Shown: one piece after another, positions 52,256 to 60,835 of the stretch
How positions within the stretch are numbered: the stretch's first letter is position 1
Layout of the letters: every line of letters begins with the position of its first letter
Source: JABMNT01 sp048262255
Lineage (GTDB): Bacteria > Pseudomonadota > Alphaproteobacteria > Rhodospirillales > Casp-alpha2
Reading direction: 5' to 3'
Assembly (NCBI GenBank): GCA_048262255.1
Contig: JBLXFH010000001.1
Span: 558,001-622,000, forward strand
DNA length: 64,000 bases
The notes under the pieces: generated by a model
Told to the model about the DNA's origin: nothing
The model's database searches: none
The model's input: only the letters and a program-made list of their open reading frames with translations
Position numbers and translations under genes: made by a program

Positions 52256-53995
52256 ATGAAATCAATTTTATCTACAGCAAAATCCCTGTTCCAGGCCTTT
52301 GCAGGACCATTCAATGCCCACCCCTTTGGACCCGGCAAGGCGTTTTCGGAGCTTGAACGAACGGCACAGGAGAAAAGCCTCTCCTGTACAGAATGGCTTT
52401 TTGCCGAAGCGCCATTTGCGGGCGAGCTTGAGGCCGCCACAAGCCGCTTCTTCAATGACGACGAAGCCCCTTATGCGTTAAAAAAATCCGTCCATGTCAT
52501 CGTCGAGACGCAACTCCGGATTCTGGCTGTTCAGATACAGCCTCCGCGCAGTCCCTGGTATGATCTCTACAAAGTGGAAGAGGGCCATCATCCGCTGAAC
52601 CCTCATATTGTCGATGTCCTTGATGCCAACAGTCCCAACCCGGTCTCTATTGGACGTTTGGAAACATTGCGTCTTTGGCTGAGCACCGCTCTTCTTGCGA
52701 TTGTTCTTATGATACGTGCCTTTTGGATAGCAATACGCTGGGGTGTCAAACACGTGCAGCCCGATATCTTCCATCTTGCCTGGGTCGATGGTGCCCCGAC
52801 AAGTGCCGTCGACGGGCTGCATGCCGCCGCCAGAGATAAGGGGCTGGATACGGACAAACTGATTTGTGTCATAACAACCGATAAAGGAAAGCTGAAATCG
52901 CAACGGGACGGCTACACGGAAATTTCAGGTGGAGACTTCAGGGTTCCTATTCGTCGCTGGTTTTCGGACGTACTTCTTCCCGCAATCCGGCTATCGGGAA
53001 CAGTTGCAAAAATCCTTTTTCTTTGCCGCGACCCCCGCACGTTAACAATTGCCCGTGAGGTCGTTCGGATTGCCTATCATAGTCTTTGGATTTGGCGGGT
53101 CGCATTCAACATCAAATGTACATGGGTGTTGGATAATATCGAATACAGCCATCTTCCCATTCTCAAAAGTCTCGTCTTTCGAAAATTCGGTGCAAAAACG
53201 GCCCGCTGGCAAATAAGTCAGGTCGATTCACATGGCTCCGGTCTCAGCTATATGACCTACGACGCATGGTTAGCTGGCGGCCCCTATCAGGAGAATACCT
53301 ACGGCCGTTCATGGGCCCCCGGATGTAAAACGGTGCCTGTTGGACTTCCGTCTCTAGATCGCCGTATGACACATGGCAAAAATTTAGTGCCTGAGTACAT
53401 TTCAGAAATCGAGAACCGTCTTTCGCGTGGTCAGCGCATGGCGGTATACTTTGGCCAACGCTCCCAGCTCCACCAGCTTACAACCTGGTTTGAACCTCTT
53501 GCAGCAATGATTGATGTTTTAGCGAACCGCCCCGGCTGGTTTCTTGTGATTAAATCAAAGCATGGAACAAGTACCCTGGATGCGTTGCTTGACACAGACC
53601 CGAGAACACAAGAGTGGCGTGATGCAGATAATATTGTTTCAATCCATTATCCGAATCCCGGTACTGAAGTCTGCCCAACCGGCTGGCTCGCCGAACGCAT
53701 GACTTTCGGGACCTCCATAGGCTCGGCGCAGATTGAATGCCTTGTTCGTGGAAAACCTGTCATATCCTTTCTCCCTGTCCATCTGGACACGGAGTGCGAA
53801 CGCCATCTGCGCAAAGACGGCCTTTATCATCGTGAGCCCGAAACCTTGGCCAGCGCGATCAAAAGTTTTGTTGAGCACCCCGACAATCATTCCATTGATT
53901 TTACCTGGTACCAGCACAATTTTGATGCTCCGATGGATGATCAGGCGCTTGATAGAGCCTTGAACTATCTGCTAACTGCAAGCCCGGCCGCCTAG
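52256..53995 (+). CDS. unrecognised large protein with GT-B-like C-terminal half
   Basis: A 579-residue protein I do not recognise. One hydrophobic segment (~140-165) sits inside a basic region. The C-terminal third has features of GT-B glycosyltransferases or capsule-type transferases (MAVYFGQRSQLHQL, WFLVIKSKHG, then FGTSIGSAQIECLVRGKPVISFLP). That is similar in plan to the LIC12162-family protein but not obviously homologous throughout. ATG 52256 is chosen; GTG 52187, overlapping the previous gene, would add 23 residues. It may be a glycosyltransferase for this glycan. Confidence 0.6.
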   Translation: MKSILSTAKSLFQAFAGPFNAHPFGPGKAFSELERTAQEKSLSCTEWLFAEAPFAGELEAATSRFFNDDEAPYALKKSVHVIVETQLRILAVQIQPPRSPWYDLYKVEEGHHPLNPHIVDVLDANSPNPVSIGRLETLRLWLSTALLAIVLMIRAFWIAIRWGVKHVQPDIFHLAWVDGAPTSAVDGLHAAARDKGLDTDKLICVITTDKGKLKSQRDGYTEISGGDFRVPIRRWFSDVLLPAIRLSGTVAKILFLCRDPRTLTIAREVVRIAYHSLWIWRVAFNIKCTWVLDNIEYSHLPILKSLVFRKFGAKTARWQISQVDSHGSGLSYMTYDAWLAGGPYQENTYGRSWAPGCKTVPVGLPSLDRRMTHGKNLVPEYISEIENRLSRGQRMAVYFGQRSQLHQLTTWFEPLAAMIDVLANRPGWFLVIKSKHGTSTLDALLDTDPRTQEWRDADNIVSIHYPNPGTEVCPTGWLAERMTFGTSIGSAQIECLVRGKPVISFLPVHLDTECERHLRKDGLYHREPETLASAIKSFVEHPDNHSIDFTWYQHNFDAPMDDQALDRALNYLLTASPAA

Positions 53996-54049
53996 CTGAC
54001 CGAGCATCTCACCGCCAAAGCCGCAACCGGACCAAACAAAGGACGCCCC

Positions 54050-54796
54050 ATGTCAAATGAAAACCAGCCCCAGGAAAAAGCACAATACAGGGCAATCCCG
54101 GAATTAAGTCCCTATATCAATACGGACCGTCACAAAAACCCGAAAGAGGATTTCAAGACGTTCGGACGAAAATTGGCGAGCCTGGCAAATGTCGAGCAGC
54201 GCTATACGTTGGCGGACTTGGGATGTGCCAATGGCGAGCTAATCTACTATCTACAAAGTCTTTTTCCGAACCTGGAGTTTTATGGTTACGACATGACCCA
54301 AGATTTTGTCGATGTTGCAAAATCAATGAAAGAACTGAAAGCTGCCCATTTTGAATGCCAGGACATTTTTAATGTCTCAGGTCAGTTTGATTTTGTCGTC
54401 TCCTGCAGCACGGTTCAGATTTTTCCGGACATCCAAAAAATCGTCGACAAAGCCCTCTCCCTTTGCAAGCCTGGGGGGTATGTCCTGCTTGATGGTCTGT
54501 TCAATCCGTATGATGTCGAGGTCCGTATTCAATATTGTGATAATTCGACGGAACGGGGCCGCGGTCTCTGGCGAGCAGACTGGAACACACATTCTCAGAA
54601 AATCATTCGCGAGATCTATGAAAACCGGGTTTCCTCAATTGACTTTGAAGCTATGATCATGGATGTAGATTTGCCTCGAAAAGAAGGAGCCCCGGACGCA
54701 AACACCTGGACGTTCCGCACCGACGACGGCAAGAATATCCTGACGAACGGTCTTAATATCATCAAAAACAAAACGTTGATGACCCTACACAAGTAA
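54050..54796 (+). CDS. class I SAM-dependent methyltransferase
   Basis: A 248-residue methyltransferase with motif I LADLGCANGELIYYL (~54-68), motif II FYGYDMTQ, FDFVVSCSTVQIFPD and the LCKPGGYVLLDGLFN strand. It lies immediately before the NeuB-like synthase, suggesting a role on the sugar acid or its precursor. The acceptor is unknown. Confidence 0.78.
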   Translation: MSNENQPQEKAQYRAIPELSPYINTDRHKNPKEDFKTFGRKLASLANVEQRYTLADLGCANGELIYYLQSLFPNLEFYGYDMTQDFVDVAKSMKELKAAHFECQDIFNVSGQFDFVVSCSTVQIFPDIQKIVDKALSLCKPGGYVLLDGLFNPYDVEVRIQYCDNSTERGRGLWRADWNTHSQKIIREIYENRVSSIDFEAMIMDVDLPRKEGAPDANTWTFRTDDGKNILTNGLNIIKNKTLMTLHK

Positions 54797-54820
54797 CCCG
54801 CAACAATATTGGATACTCCT

Positions 54821-55834
54821 ATGGAACTATTTGGCAAAAACCTCGATAAAGAGGTCGTGGTCATCGCTGAAATCGGTGTGAACCATGAAGGCGACCCAAA
54901 CAAGGCGCTGGAATTGTTAGCTCTTGCTGCTGATGCAGGTGCGGATGCCATTAAATTTCAAAGCTACAGCCCGAGCCGTTATATTTCCGCTTCGGACCCG
55001 GAAAGATTAGAACGGGTAGCCCGATTTGGGCTGGACGCAGATACCCACGGTCGCTTGGCAGCCTTGGCACGGGAAAAAGGGGTCTCCATGTTTTCCAGCG
55101 CCCTTTCCGAAGATATGATTCCCTTCCTGGCTTCAGAATTTTCAGCGATAAAAATTGCCAGTGGCGACCTCACTTTTGAACAATTGATCAAGAGCGCCAT
55201 GGCAACCGGAAAGCCGGTTATTTTATCAACCGGCTTGGGAACGCTGGAAGAAATCCAGACCGCCGTGACCTGGGCAAGCGATGTCGTCGGTGCCGACGCC
55301 CTGCGGGACCGCCTTGTGCTCATGCATTGCGTTTCGGCCTATCCAACACCCATGCGGGAAGCCAATGTGCGTGCCGTGCCCTATTTGGCGGAACAAACCG
55401 GTTTGCGGGTTGGTTATTCAAATCACGTGATTGGTCCGGAAGCCTGTTATGCCGCAGTTGCTTTAGGGGCCTGTGTGGTAGAAGTGCATTTCACCGATTG
55501 CAACACCGGCCGGGAATTCCGGGATCATGAGCTTTCCTGCGATCCTGACGGATTAAAACATCTGGTTCAGACGCTTCCGCGTATTCGGGAAAGCCTTGGA
55601 CAATTTGATAAAGAGCGCCAACCCTGCGAGATCCCTGGATTGGCCGCGCTCCGCAAAGGTTTGGTCGCCAGCCGCGACCTTCCGGCAGGAACTCCGTTGA
55701 CAGAATCCGACCTGATGTTTGCGCGGCCTGCCACCGATTTTGGGACGGGTGATACGCATCAGCTGATCGGACGCCGCCTGAAAACCGCCCTGAAGACAGG
55801 AGAAACCATCCTTCGTCAGAACGTCGAGGAATAG
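54821..55834 (+). CDS. NeuB-family nonulosonic acid synthase
   Basis: A 337-residue sialic-acid-synthase-like enzyme that condenses phosphoenolpyruvate with a 6-carbon amino sugar to a 9-carbon nonulosonate. It has VVVIAEIGVNHEGD, AIKFQSYSP, IKIASGDLTFEQLI, VILSTGLGTLEEI, LMHCVSAYPTP, VGYSNHVIGPEA and VVEVHFTD, then a C-terminal SAF/antifreeze-like domain (~275-337). With PseB, PseC and PseG-like proteins here, pseudaminic acid synthase (PseI) is likely, but NeuB/LegI/PseI cannot be separated by eye. ATG 54821 is preferred over TTG 54809. Confidence 0.88.
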   Translation: MELFGKNLDKEVVVIAEIGVNHEGDPNKALELLALAADAGADAIKFQSYSPSRYISASDPERLERVARFGLDADTHGRLAALAREKGVSMFSSALSEDMIPFLASEFSAIKIASGDLTFEQLIKSAMATGKPVILSTGLGTLEEIQTAVTWASDVVGADALRDRLVLMHCVSAYPTPMREANVRAVPYLAEQTGLRVGYSNHVIGPEACYAAVALGACVVEVHFTDCNTGREFRDHELSCDPDGLKHLVQTLPRIRESLGQFDKERQPCEIPGLAALRKGLVASRDLPAGTPLTESDLMFARPATDFGTGDTHQLIGRRLKTALKTGETILRQNVEE

Positions 55835-55845
55835 GCTCTCGCAAC

Positions 55846-56733
55846 GTGGATGACATTCACCTCTTTCTGAATGGTTCCCGGGGCGTCGGTGTCGCTCAGG
55901 AGCTTGCCTGTGCCGGACATCAGTTGGCGGCCATTTATGTCCCAGCCAAGTCAAAATCCGCGCCATCTCTCATTCAAACACTGGAGCCATTAGGCGTACC
56001 TGTTACGACCATTACAAACCCGAATGATAGTGGTTTCCTGGAACGTTATCGTGCCGCCAAACCACACTTGGCAATCATCGCCGGTTATTCCGATATCTTT
56101 CACGAGCCGGTTATCAGAGTCCCCGCACTTGGCACAATCAATCTTCATGGCGGACCATTACCGGCATATCGGGGCGGTTCGCCGCTCAACTGGCAACTCA
56201 TTAATGGCGAAGCGGAAATCGGCATCTCCGTGATTCGTGTTGACGCCGGAATAGATACGGGAGATGTGCTCGCGGAAATGCGTATTCCAGCCACGCCGCG
56301 CGAGACCATTGCAACCCTTCAGGAAAAAACCAACGCGGCCTTTCCCCGCCTAACCCTTGACGTGGTGGATGATCTGGAGCGCGGAAAAAACAAAGGACGC
56401 GTTCAGGACCCGGCCCAGGCCAAATACTGGCATCAGCGCAATCGTTCTGATGGGCGTCTCCATTGGTCGCAGTTGACGGCCAGCGAAGCTGACCGCATGA
56501 TCCGCGCCCTGACCCGGCCTTATCCAGGTGCATTTTGCTATCTTGGGAACCAGCAGGTTTCAATTTTTGCCGCGCATATTCCTGACGAAGATATCCGTGG
56601 CGTCGCTGGCCGCGTTTGCCATATTCAGGGCCGGGGGCCTTATGTCGTGTGTCGCGACAGAGCCCTGATTTTGAATGACTATGAAATTGACAATCAGATT
56701 GCCCGTCTCCCTCACGGGGCGCAGTTGGACTAG
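55846..56733 (+). CDS. sugar N-formyltransferase-like protein
   Basis: A 295-residue formyl-THF-dependent transferase. Asn99 and His101 in INLHGGPLPAYRGGSPLNW and Asp140 in GIDTGD form the catalytic triad. A shortened C-terminal domain follows, distinct from methionyl-tRNA formyltransferase. Such enzymes N-formylate 4-amino sugars such as dTDP-Qui4N or UDP-Ara4N, or nonulosonic acids. GTG 55846 keeps the frame. It lies 11 bp after the NeuB-like gene, so the nonulosonate or its hexose precursor is a likely substrate. Confidence 0.85.
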   Translation: MDDIHLFLNGSRGVGVAQELACAGHQLAAIYVPAKSKSAPSLIQTLEPLGVPVTTITNPNDSGFLERYRAAKPHLAIIAGYSDIFHEPVIRVPALGTINLHGGPLPAYRGGSPLNWQLINGEAEIGISVIRVDAGIDTGDVLAEMRIPATPRETIATLQEKTNAAFPRLTLDVVDDLERGKNKGRVQDPAQAKYWHQRNRSDGRLHWSQLTASEADRMIRALTRPYPGAFCYLGNQQVSIFAAHIPDEDIRGVAGRVCHIQGRGPYVVCRDRALILNDYEIDNQIARLPHGAQLD

Positions 56734-56745
56734 TCGGATACAGGC

Positions 56746-57756
56746 ATGAACAACAACATTTTAAAGATCGGGATTATTGGCCTAGGAGTCGGCGAACGCC
56801 ATCTTGTCAGCTATCGGAATATTGCCGGCTGCGAAGTTTCCGCAATCTGCGACATCAATAAACCGCACCTTGATGATGTCGGCAATCGATATGGTGTGGA
56901 ACAGCGCTACACCGATTACCGCAAGATCACGGAAGATCCGGATATCGATGTCATCTCCATTTGCTCCTATGATGACACCCATGCCGAACAGGCGATTTCT
57001 GCCTTCCGTCATGGCAAACATGTCATGGTTGAAAAACCCGTTGCTTTATACAGACATGAAGCCGAAGCGGTAATGCGCGCCCAGCAGGATAGCCAGCGCT
57101 TCATATCTTCCAATCTGATTTTACGAAAAAGCCCCCGTTTCATTGAATTGCGACAGCAAATACAAGCCGGCGAATTTGGCGATATTTTCCACATTGAAGG
57201 TGATTATGTTCATGATATTTTATGGAAAATTACCGAAGGATGGCGCGGGAAAATGGAGTATTACTCGGTCATCTATGGCGGCGGTATCCATCTCATTGAC
57301 CTTATGCGCTGGCTGACGGGATATGAGATTGTTGAAGTTTGTGGAATGGGCGGGCGCAAACGGGTTCAGGACAGCTCTTACCGCTTTGATGATACCATAA
57401 CCAATCTGTTCCGCTTTAACAGCGGGGCAACCGGCAAGTGCCTGACCACATATGGCCCCAGACGGACAAAATTTCATGCCCTGAATGTTTATGGAACGGA
57501 AAAAACGTTTATCAACGACCTTCCAAATGCCAAATTATTCACCGGTGACAATCCTGAAACGGATGAATTCCCGGTCACAACCCCCTATCCCGGAATGGAA
57601 AAAGGGGACCTGCTGCCTGATTTCATCGCGGCCATTCGTGAAAATCGAGAACCCGACGTCAGTGCACAGGATGTCTTTCGTGTCATGGAGATTTGCCTAA
57701 CCGCACAGGAATCCCTTGAGACCCGTCGCACCCTGTCAATTGCCCACCCCTTCTAA
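56746..57756 (+). CDS. Gfo/Idh/MocA family oxidoreductase
   Basis: A 336-residue NAD(P)-dependent oxidoreductase: IIGLGVGERHLVSYRN, SICSYDDTHAEQAI, VEKPVAL with conserved Lys, and YGGGIHLIDLMRWLTG carrying the active-site His. It is followed 25 bp later by a sugar aminotransferase. Together they look like an oxidation-then-amination pair, as WlbA-WlbE-type proteins make 3-amino sugars. The chemistry is inferred from this order. Confidence 0.85.
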   Translation: MNNNILKIGIIGLGVGERHLVSYRNIAGCEVSAICDINKPHLDDVGNRYGVEQRYTDYRKITEDPDIDVISICSYDDTHAEQAISAFRHGKHVMVEKPVALYRHEAEAVMRAQQDSQRFISSNLILRKSPRFIELRQQIQAGEFGDIFHIEGDYVHDILWKITEGWRGKMEYYSVIYGGGIHLIDLMRWLTGYEIVEVCGMGGRKRVQDSSYRFDDTITNLFRFNSGATGKCLTTYGPRRTKFHALNVYGTEKTFINDLPNAKLFTGDNPETDEFPVTTPYPGMEKGDLLPDFIAAIRENREPDVSAQDVFRVMEICLTAQESLETRRTLSIAHPF

Positions 57757-57781
57757 CCAATTGAGTGAAAGCACGATCCCT

Positions 57782-58936
57782 ATGAGTGACCGCCAAATTC
57801 CCTTCGGAAAACCAATGGTCGACGACCATGAGCGGGACGCCGTAATGCACGTTCTGTCCGGCACGACATTTGTTCACGGCCCGGCAACCCATGAATTTGA
57901 AAACCGGTTTGCAGAGCGTGCGGGTGCGCGCCATGCCATCAGCCTCGGGTCCTGTACGGCAGGACTGCATCTGTCGCTTTTGGTGCAGGGGATCGGGCCG
58001 GGAGATCGGGTTGCTGTTCCTGCAATGACCCATGTTGCGACAGCGCATGCCGTTTCATACTGCGGCGCCACACCGGTTTTTGTCGATGTTGAACCGGATA
58101 CAGGCAACATTGATCCTGTACAGTTACAAGCCGCTGCCGCAGATGGCCTGGCGGCGATAATGGTTGTTCACTATCTGGGCCTGCCTTGCAATATGGACGC
58201 CATTGGAAAGATTGCCGAAAAAGCCGGGGCCTTTATCATAGAAGACTGTGCCTTGGCCATTGATGCGACCTATAAAAATCAGAAGGTTGGCACATTGGGC
58301 GCGACCGGATGTTTTTCATTCTATCCTGTCAAGCACATGACCACCGTTGAAGGCGGTATGGTTACCACCAACAATGATGTGTTGGCTGATAAAATTCGCC
58401 AAAACAAAGCTTTTGGGTATGATCGCTCACTAGAGAAACGCCTGAAGCCCGGCATCTATGATGTCACTTCACTGGGTTATAATTATCGGATGAATGAGGT
58501 TGAGGCCGCCGTCGGTTTGGCCCAGATGGACAAACTGGATGGGTTTCAAGCCGCCCGGGCTGAAAACTATCGGATACTCAAAGCATCCCTGGATTCACTG
58601 AATGAAATAACTGTCTTTGCCGATACAAAAGAAAACGCAGCATCTTCGCATTACTGTCTGAACGCCATTCTGCCTCGCGATGGCTCTATTGATCGGGATG
58701 TGCTGGTTGCAAAGCTCAAAGAACATGGCGTTGGCACAAGCGTTCATTACCCAAGTGCTGTTCCTTTATTCACCTATTACCGTGAACAGGGAGGCTATCG
58801 CGAAGGCCAGTTTCCGATTTCTGAATGGCTAGCAGCACAAACGATTTCGTTGCCGGTTGGTCCTCATGTCACATCCGAGGATGCCCGCTATATTGGAGAC
58901 TGTTTTAAAGCCGCACTTCCACACGCAAAAAAATAA
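57782..58936 (+). CDS. DegT/DnrJ/EryC1-family sugar aminotransferase
   Basis: A 384-residue PLP aminotransferase with Schiff-base Lys184 in SFYPVKHMTTVEGG and Asp155 in IIEDCALAID (Asp kept, His replaced by Leu). It also has NYRMNEVEAAVGLAQ and GTSVHYPSAVPLF. It follows a Gfo/Idh oxidoreductase, fitting formation of an amino sugar from a keto sugar. The start is ATG 57782; a 22-residue extension back into the neighbour is unlikely. This is the third DegT-type gene in the window. Confidence 0.88.
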   Translation: MSDRQIPFGKPMVDDHERDAVMHVLSGTTFVHGPATHEFENRFAERAGARHAISLGSCTAGLHLSLLVQGIGPGDRVAVPAMTHVATAHAVSYCGATPVFVDVEPDTGNIDPVQLQAAAADGLAAIMVVHYLGLPCNMDAIGKIAEKAGAFIIEDCALAIDATYKNQKVGTLGATGCFSFYPVKHMTTVEGGMVTTNNDVLADKIRQNKAFGYDRSLEKRLKPGIYDVTSLGYNYRMNEVEAAVGLAQMDKLDGFQAARAENYRILKASLDSLNEITVFADTKENAASSHYCLNAILPRDGSIDRDVLVAKLKEHGVGTSVHYPSAVPLFTYYREQGGYREGQFPISEWLAAQTISLPVGPHVTSEDARYIGDCFKAALPHAKK

Positions 58937-59004
58937 GACGCATATCCGTCCTTTAGAATTTTTACCCTCACACATAAAACTGGGTCGTTTAGGAGATAAG
59001 AACC

Positions 59005-60105
59005 ATGGGATTTCCCACGCTTGACGCAAACGAACGTTACGAAGACGATATAAAAACCAAAATGTCCAGCCAGCGTGTAATGCTGGTCGGCGGCGCCGGA
59101 TTTATCGGCCATAACCTGGCCTTGGAGCTGCGAGAGTTGAAGGTCGATACGATGGTTGTCGATAATCTGATGTGGAACAGCCTGATCAACAACATGTTCG
59201 ACACCAACACCAACGAACTGCAGCGCGAAGTCTATCAGGGGTTCTTGCTGGATCGTTTCCGGATGATGCGCGATGCAGGCGTTCATCTGTACAATGCCGA
59301 TGCCCGTAATTTTATAGATCTCATGAACGCTTTTCGTGAATTCCAGCCGACCATGGTTGTTCATCTGTCTGCCATATCCAGCGCCGTTGAAGCGCGTCAT
59401 AAACCAGGCCTTTGTTTTGATTTACAATTGGGAACGCTGCGCAACATCATCGAACTGGCACGGGAAAACACGGATACCGTCAACCAGGTCATGACTCTGA
59501 GTTCCAGCACCGTTTACGGTGACTTTGAAACGCCAACTGTCGACGAAAGTGTCCGGCCACGGCCAAAGGGCATTTATGCGAACACAAAATATATGGCTGA
59601 ACGCCTGGTCCGCACCTACAAGGAACAACACGGGCTTGGCGTCAACATCATCCGGCCCAGCGCCCTTTATGGCGAGCGATGCATAAGCCGCCGGGTCAGT
59701 CAGATTTTCATTGAAAACGCATTGAATGGCAAACCCCTGTTGCTGGAAGGCGGCGGTGACGGACGCCTTGATTTCACCTACATTCACGATCTTGTCGAAG
59801 GCATGGTCCGGGCTCTTGCCTTACACCCGGGACCCGGAACATCAGAGACCTATAACATCACTTTCGGCAACGCCCGAACCATCAGCGATCTTGCTGCCGT
59901 CGTAAAAAGTGTCATTCCCAATGTTATTCTGGAAGAACGCCCGCGCGTCGAAGACAAACCGATCCGCGGCACGCTCTCCACAGAGCGGATGCAAACGAAG
60001 CTTCGCTTCAAAGCCCGCTGGGAGTTGGAATCCGGCTACAAGCAGTACTGCGAATGGTATGTCGACCAATGGATGCGAAAAAAACACGCCATGGATAAAG
60101 CCTAG
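59005..60105 (+). CDS. NAD-dependent epimerase/dehydratase (extended SDR)
   Basis: A 366-residue extended SDR: VGGAGFIGHNLA (29-40), HLSAISSAVEARHKPGL, catalytic SSSTVYGDF and YANTKYMAERLV (Tyr-x3-Lys), then RPSALYGER and FTYIHDLVEGM. It would epimerise, dehydrate or reduce an NDP-sugar. An 18-residue leader precedes the fold. A clear GGAG site precedes ATG 59005. It may belong to the sub-pathway of the preceding oxidoreductase and aminotransferase. Confidence 0.87.
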   Translation: MGFPTLDANERYEDDIKTKMSSQRVMLVGGAGFIGHNLALELRELKVDTMVVDNLMWNSLINNMFDTNTNELQREVYQGFLLDRFRMMRDAGVHLYNADARNFIDLMNAFREFQPTMVVHLSAISSAVEARHKPGLCFDLQLGTLRNIIELARENTDTVNQVMTLSSSTVYGDFETPTVDESVRPRPKGIYANTKYMAERLVRTYKEQHGLGVNIIRPSALYGERCISRRVSQIFIENALNGKPLLLEGGGDGRLDFTYIHDLVEGMVRALALHPGPGTSETYNITFGNARTISDLAAVVKSVIPNVILEERPRVEDKPIRGTLSTERMQTKLRFKARWELESGYKQYCEWYVDQWMRKKHAMDKA

Positions 60106-60115
60106 AGCAATATAA

Positions 60116-60835
60116 ATGTCACTGGGAATTATCGTTTTTGCCCGGCTGTCATCACGGCGTCTTCCTGGGAAGGCGCTGCTGACGGTTGCCGGCCGCCCCT
60201 TATTGGGCCGGGTTTTCGACCGGCTTCGCCAAACAAAAAGCGGCGGAGAGATCGTGTTGGCCACAACCACTGACCCCGGTGATGACCCACTTGTGGCTTT
60301 TGCAAATCAAGAAGAGGTGCGGTGTTTCCGTGGGTCTTTGAATGATGTTTGCGGGCGCGCCATCAACTGCGCCCAGCAGTTTCAGTTCCAGAAGATTGTC
60401 CGAATTTGCGGCGACAGCCCCTTTATCGATGCAGGCCTTATGGATTTGATGATTGACGAGCAAGCGCGAACAAACGCAGACATTGTCACGAATTTATTCC
60501 CCCGGACATTCGCGCCCGGATTAAGCGTCGAAGTTCTCCCCTTGAAGGTCCTCGAAGATATCCATGCCTTGTCTGATGGGGCGTCCGACCTGGAGCACGT
60601 TACACAGGCCATATATCGCCATCCGGAACAGTTTCATATTCTGAATCACGCGGCGCCCCATGAAATTTATCAGGGGCTAAATTTGACGGTGGACACACCC
60701 GATGATCTAAGCCGGGCCGAGTGGATTACATCACAAGTGAATGATCCGGCCATAGCTCCGCTTAGCCAGATTACGGCCCTTGCCCGCGATTGGACGGCGC
60801 ATACCGGACATTCACTGGAACCGAAGCATCCATGA
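60116..60835 (+). CDS. spsF: SpsF-type cytidylyltransferase
   Basis: A 239-residue nucleotidyltransferase like SpsF or CMP-sugar synthetases: IIVFARLSSRRLPGKALL, the RICGDSPFIDAG motif and LTVDTPDDL near the end. By analogy with the Bacillus sps and Pse pathways it would activate a nonulosonic acid as CMP-sugar. Its stop overlaps the GNAT-PseG start by 4 nt. It is a second copy of the domain found in the fusion protein at 46.6 kb and is clearly divergent from it. Confidence 0.82.
   Translation: MSLGIIVFARLSSRRLPGKALLTVAGRPLLGRVFDRLRQTKSGGEIVLATTTDPGDDPLVAFANQEEVRCFRGSLNDVCGRAINCAQQFQFQKIVRICGDSPFIDAGLMDLMIDEQARTNADIVTNLFPRTFAPGLSVEVLPLKVLEDIHALSDGASDLEHVTQAIYRHPEQFHILNHAAPHEIYQGLNLTVDTPDDLSRAEWITSQVNDPAIAPLSQITALARDWTAHTGHSLEPKHP

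Noticed and set aside
55846..56733. Methionyl-tRNA formyltransferase (fmt)
   Set aside because: Lacks the typical C-terminal tRNA-binding domain and def/fmt neighbours.
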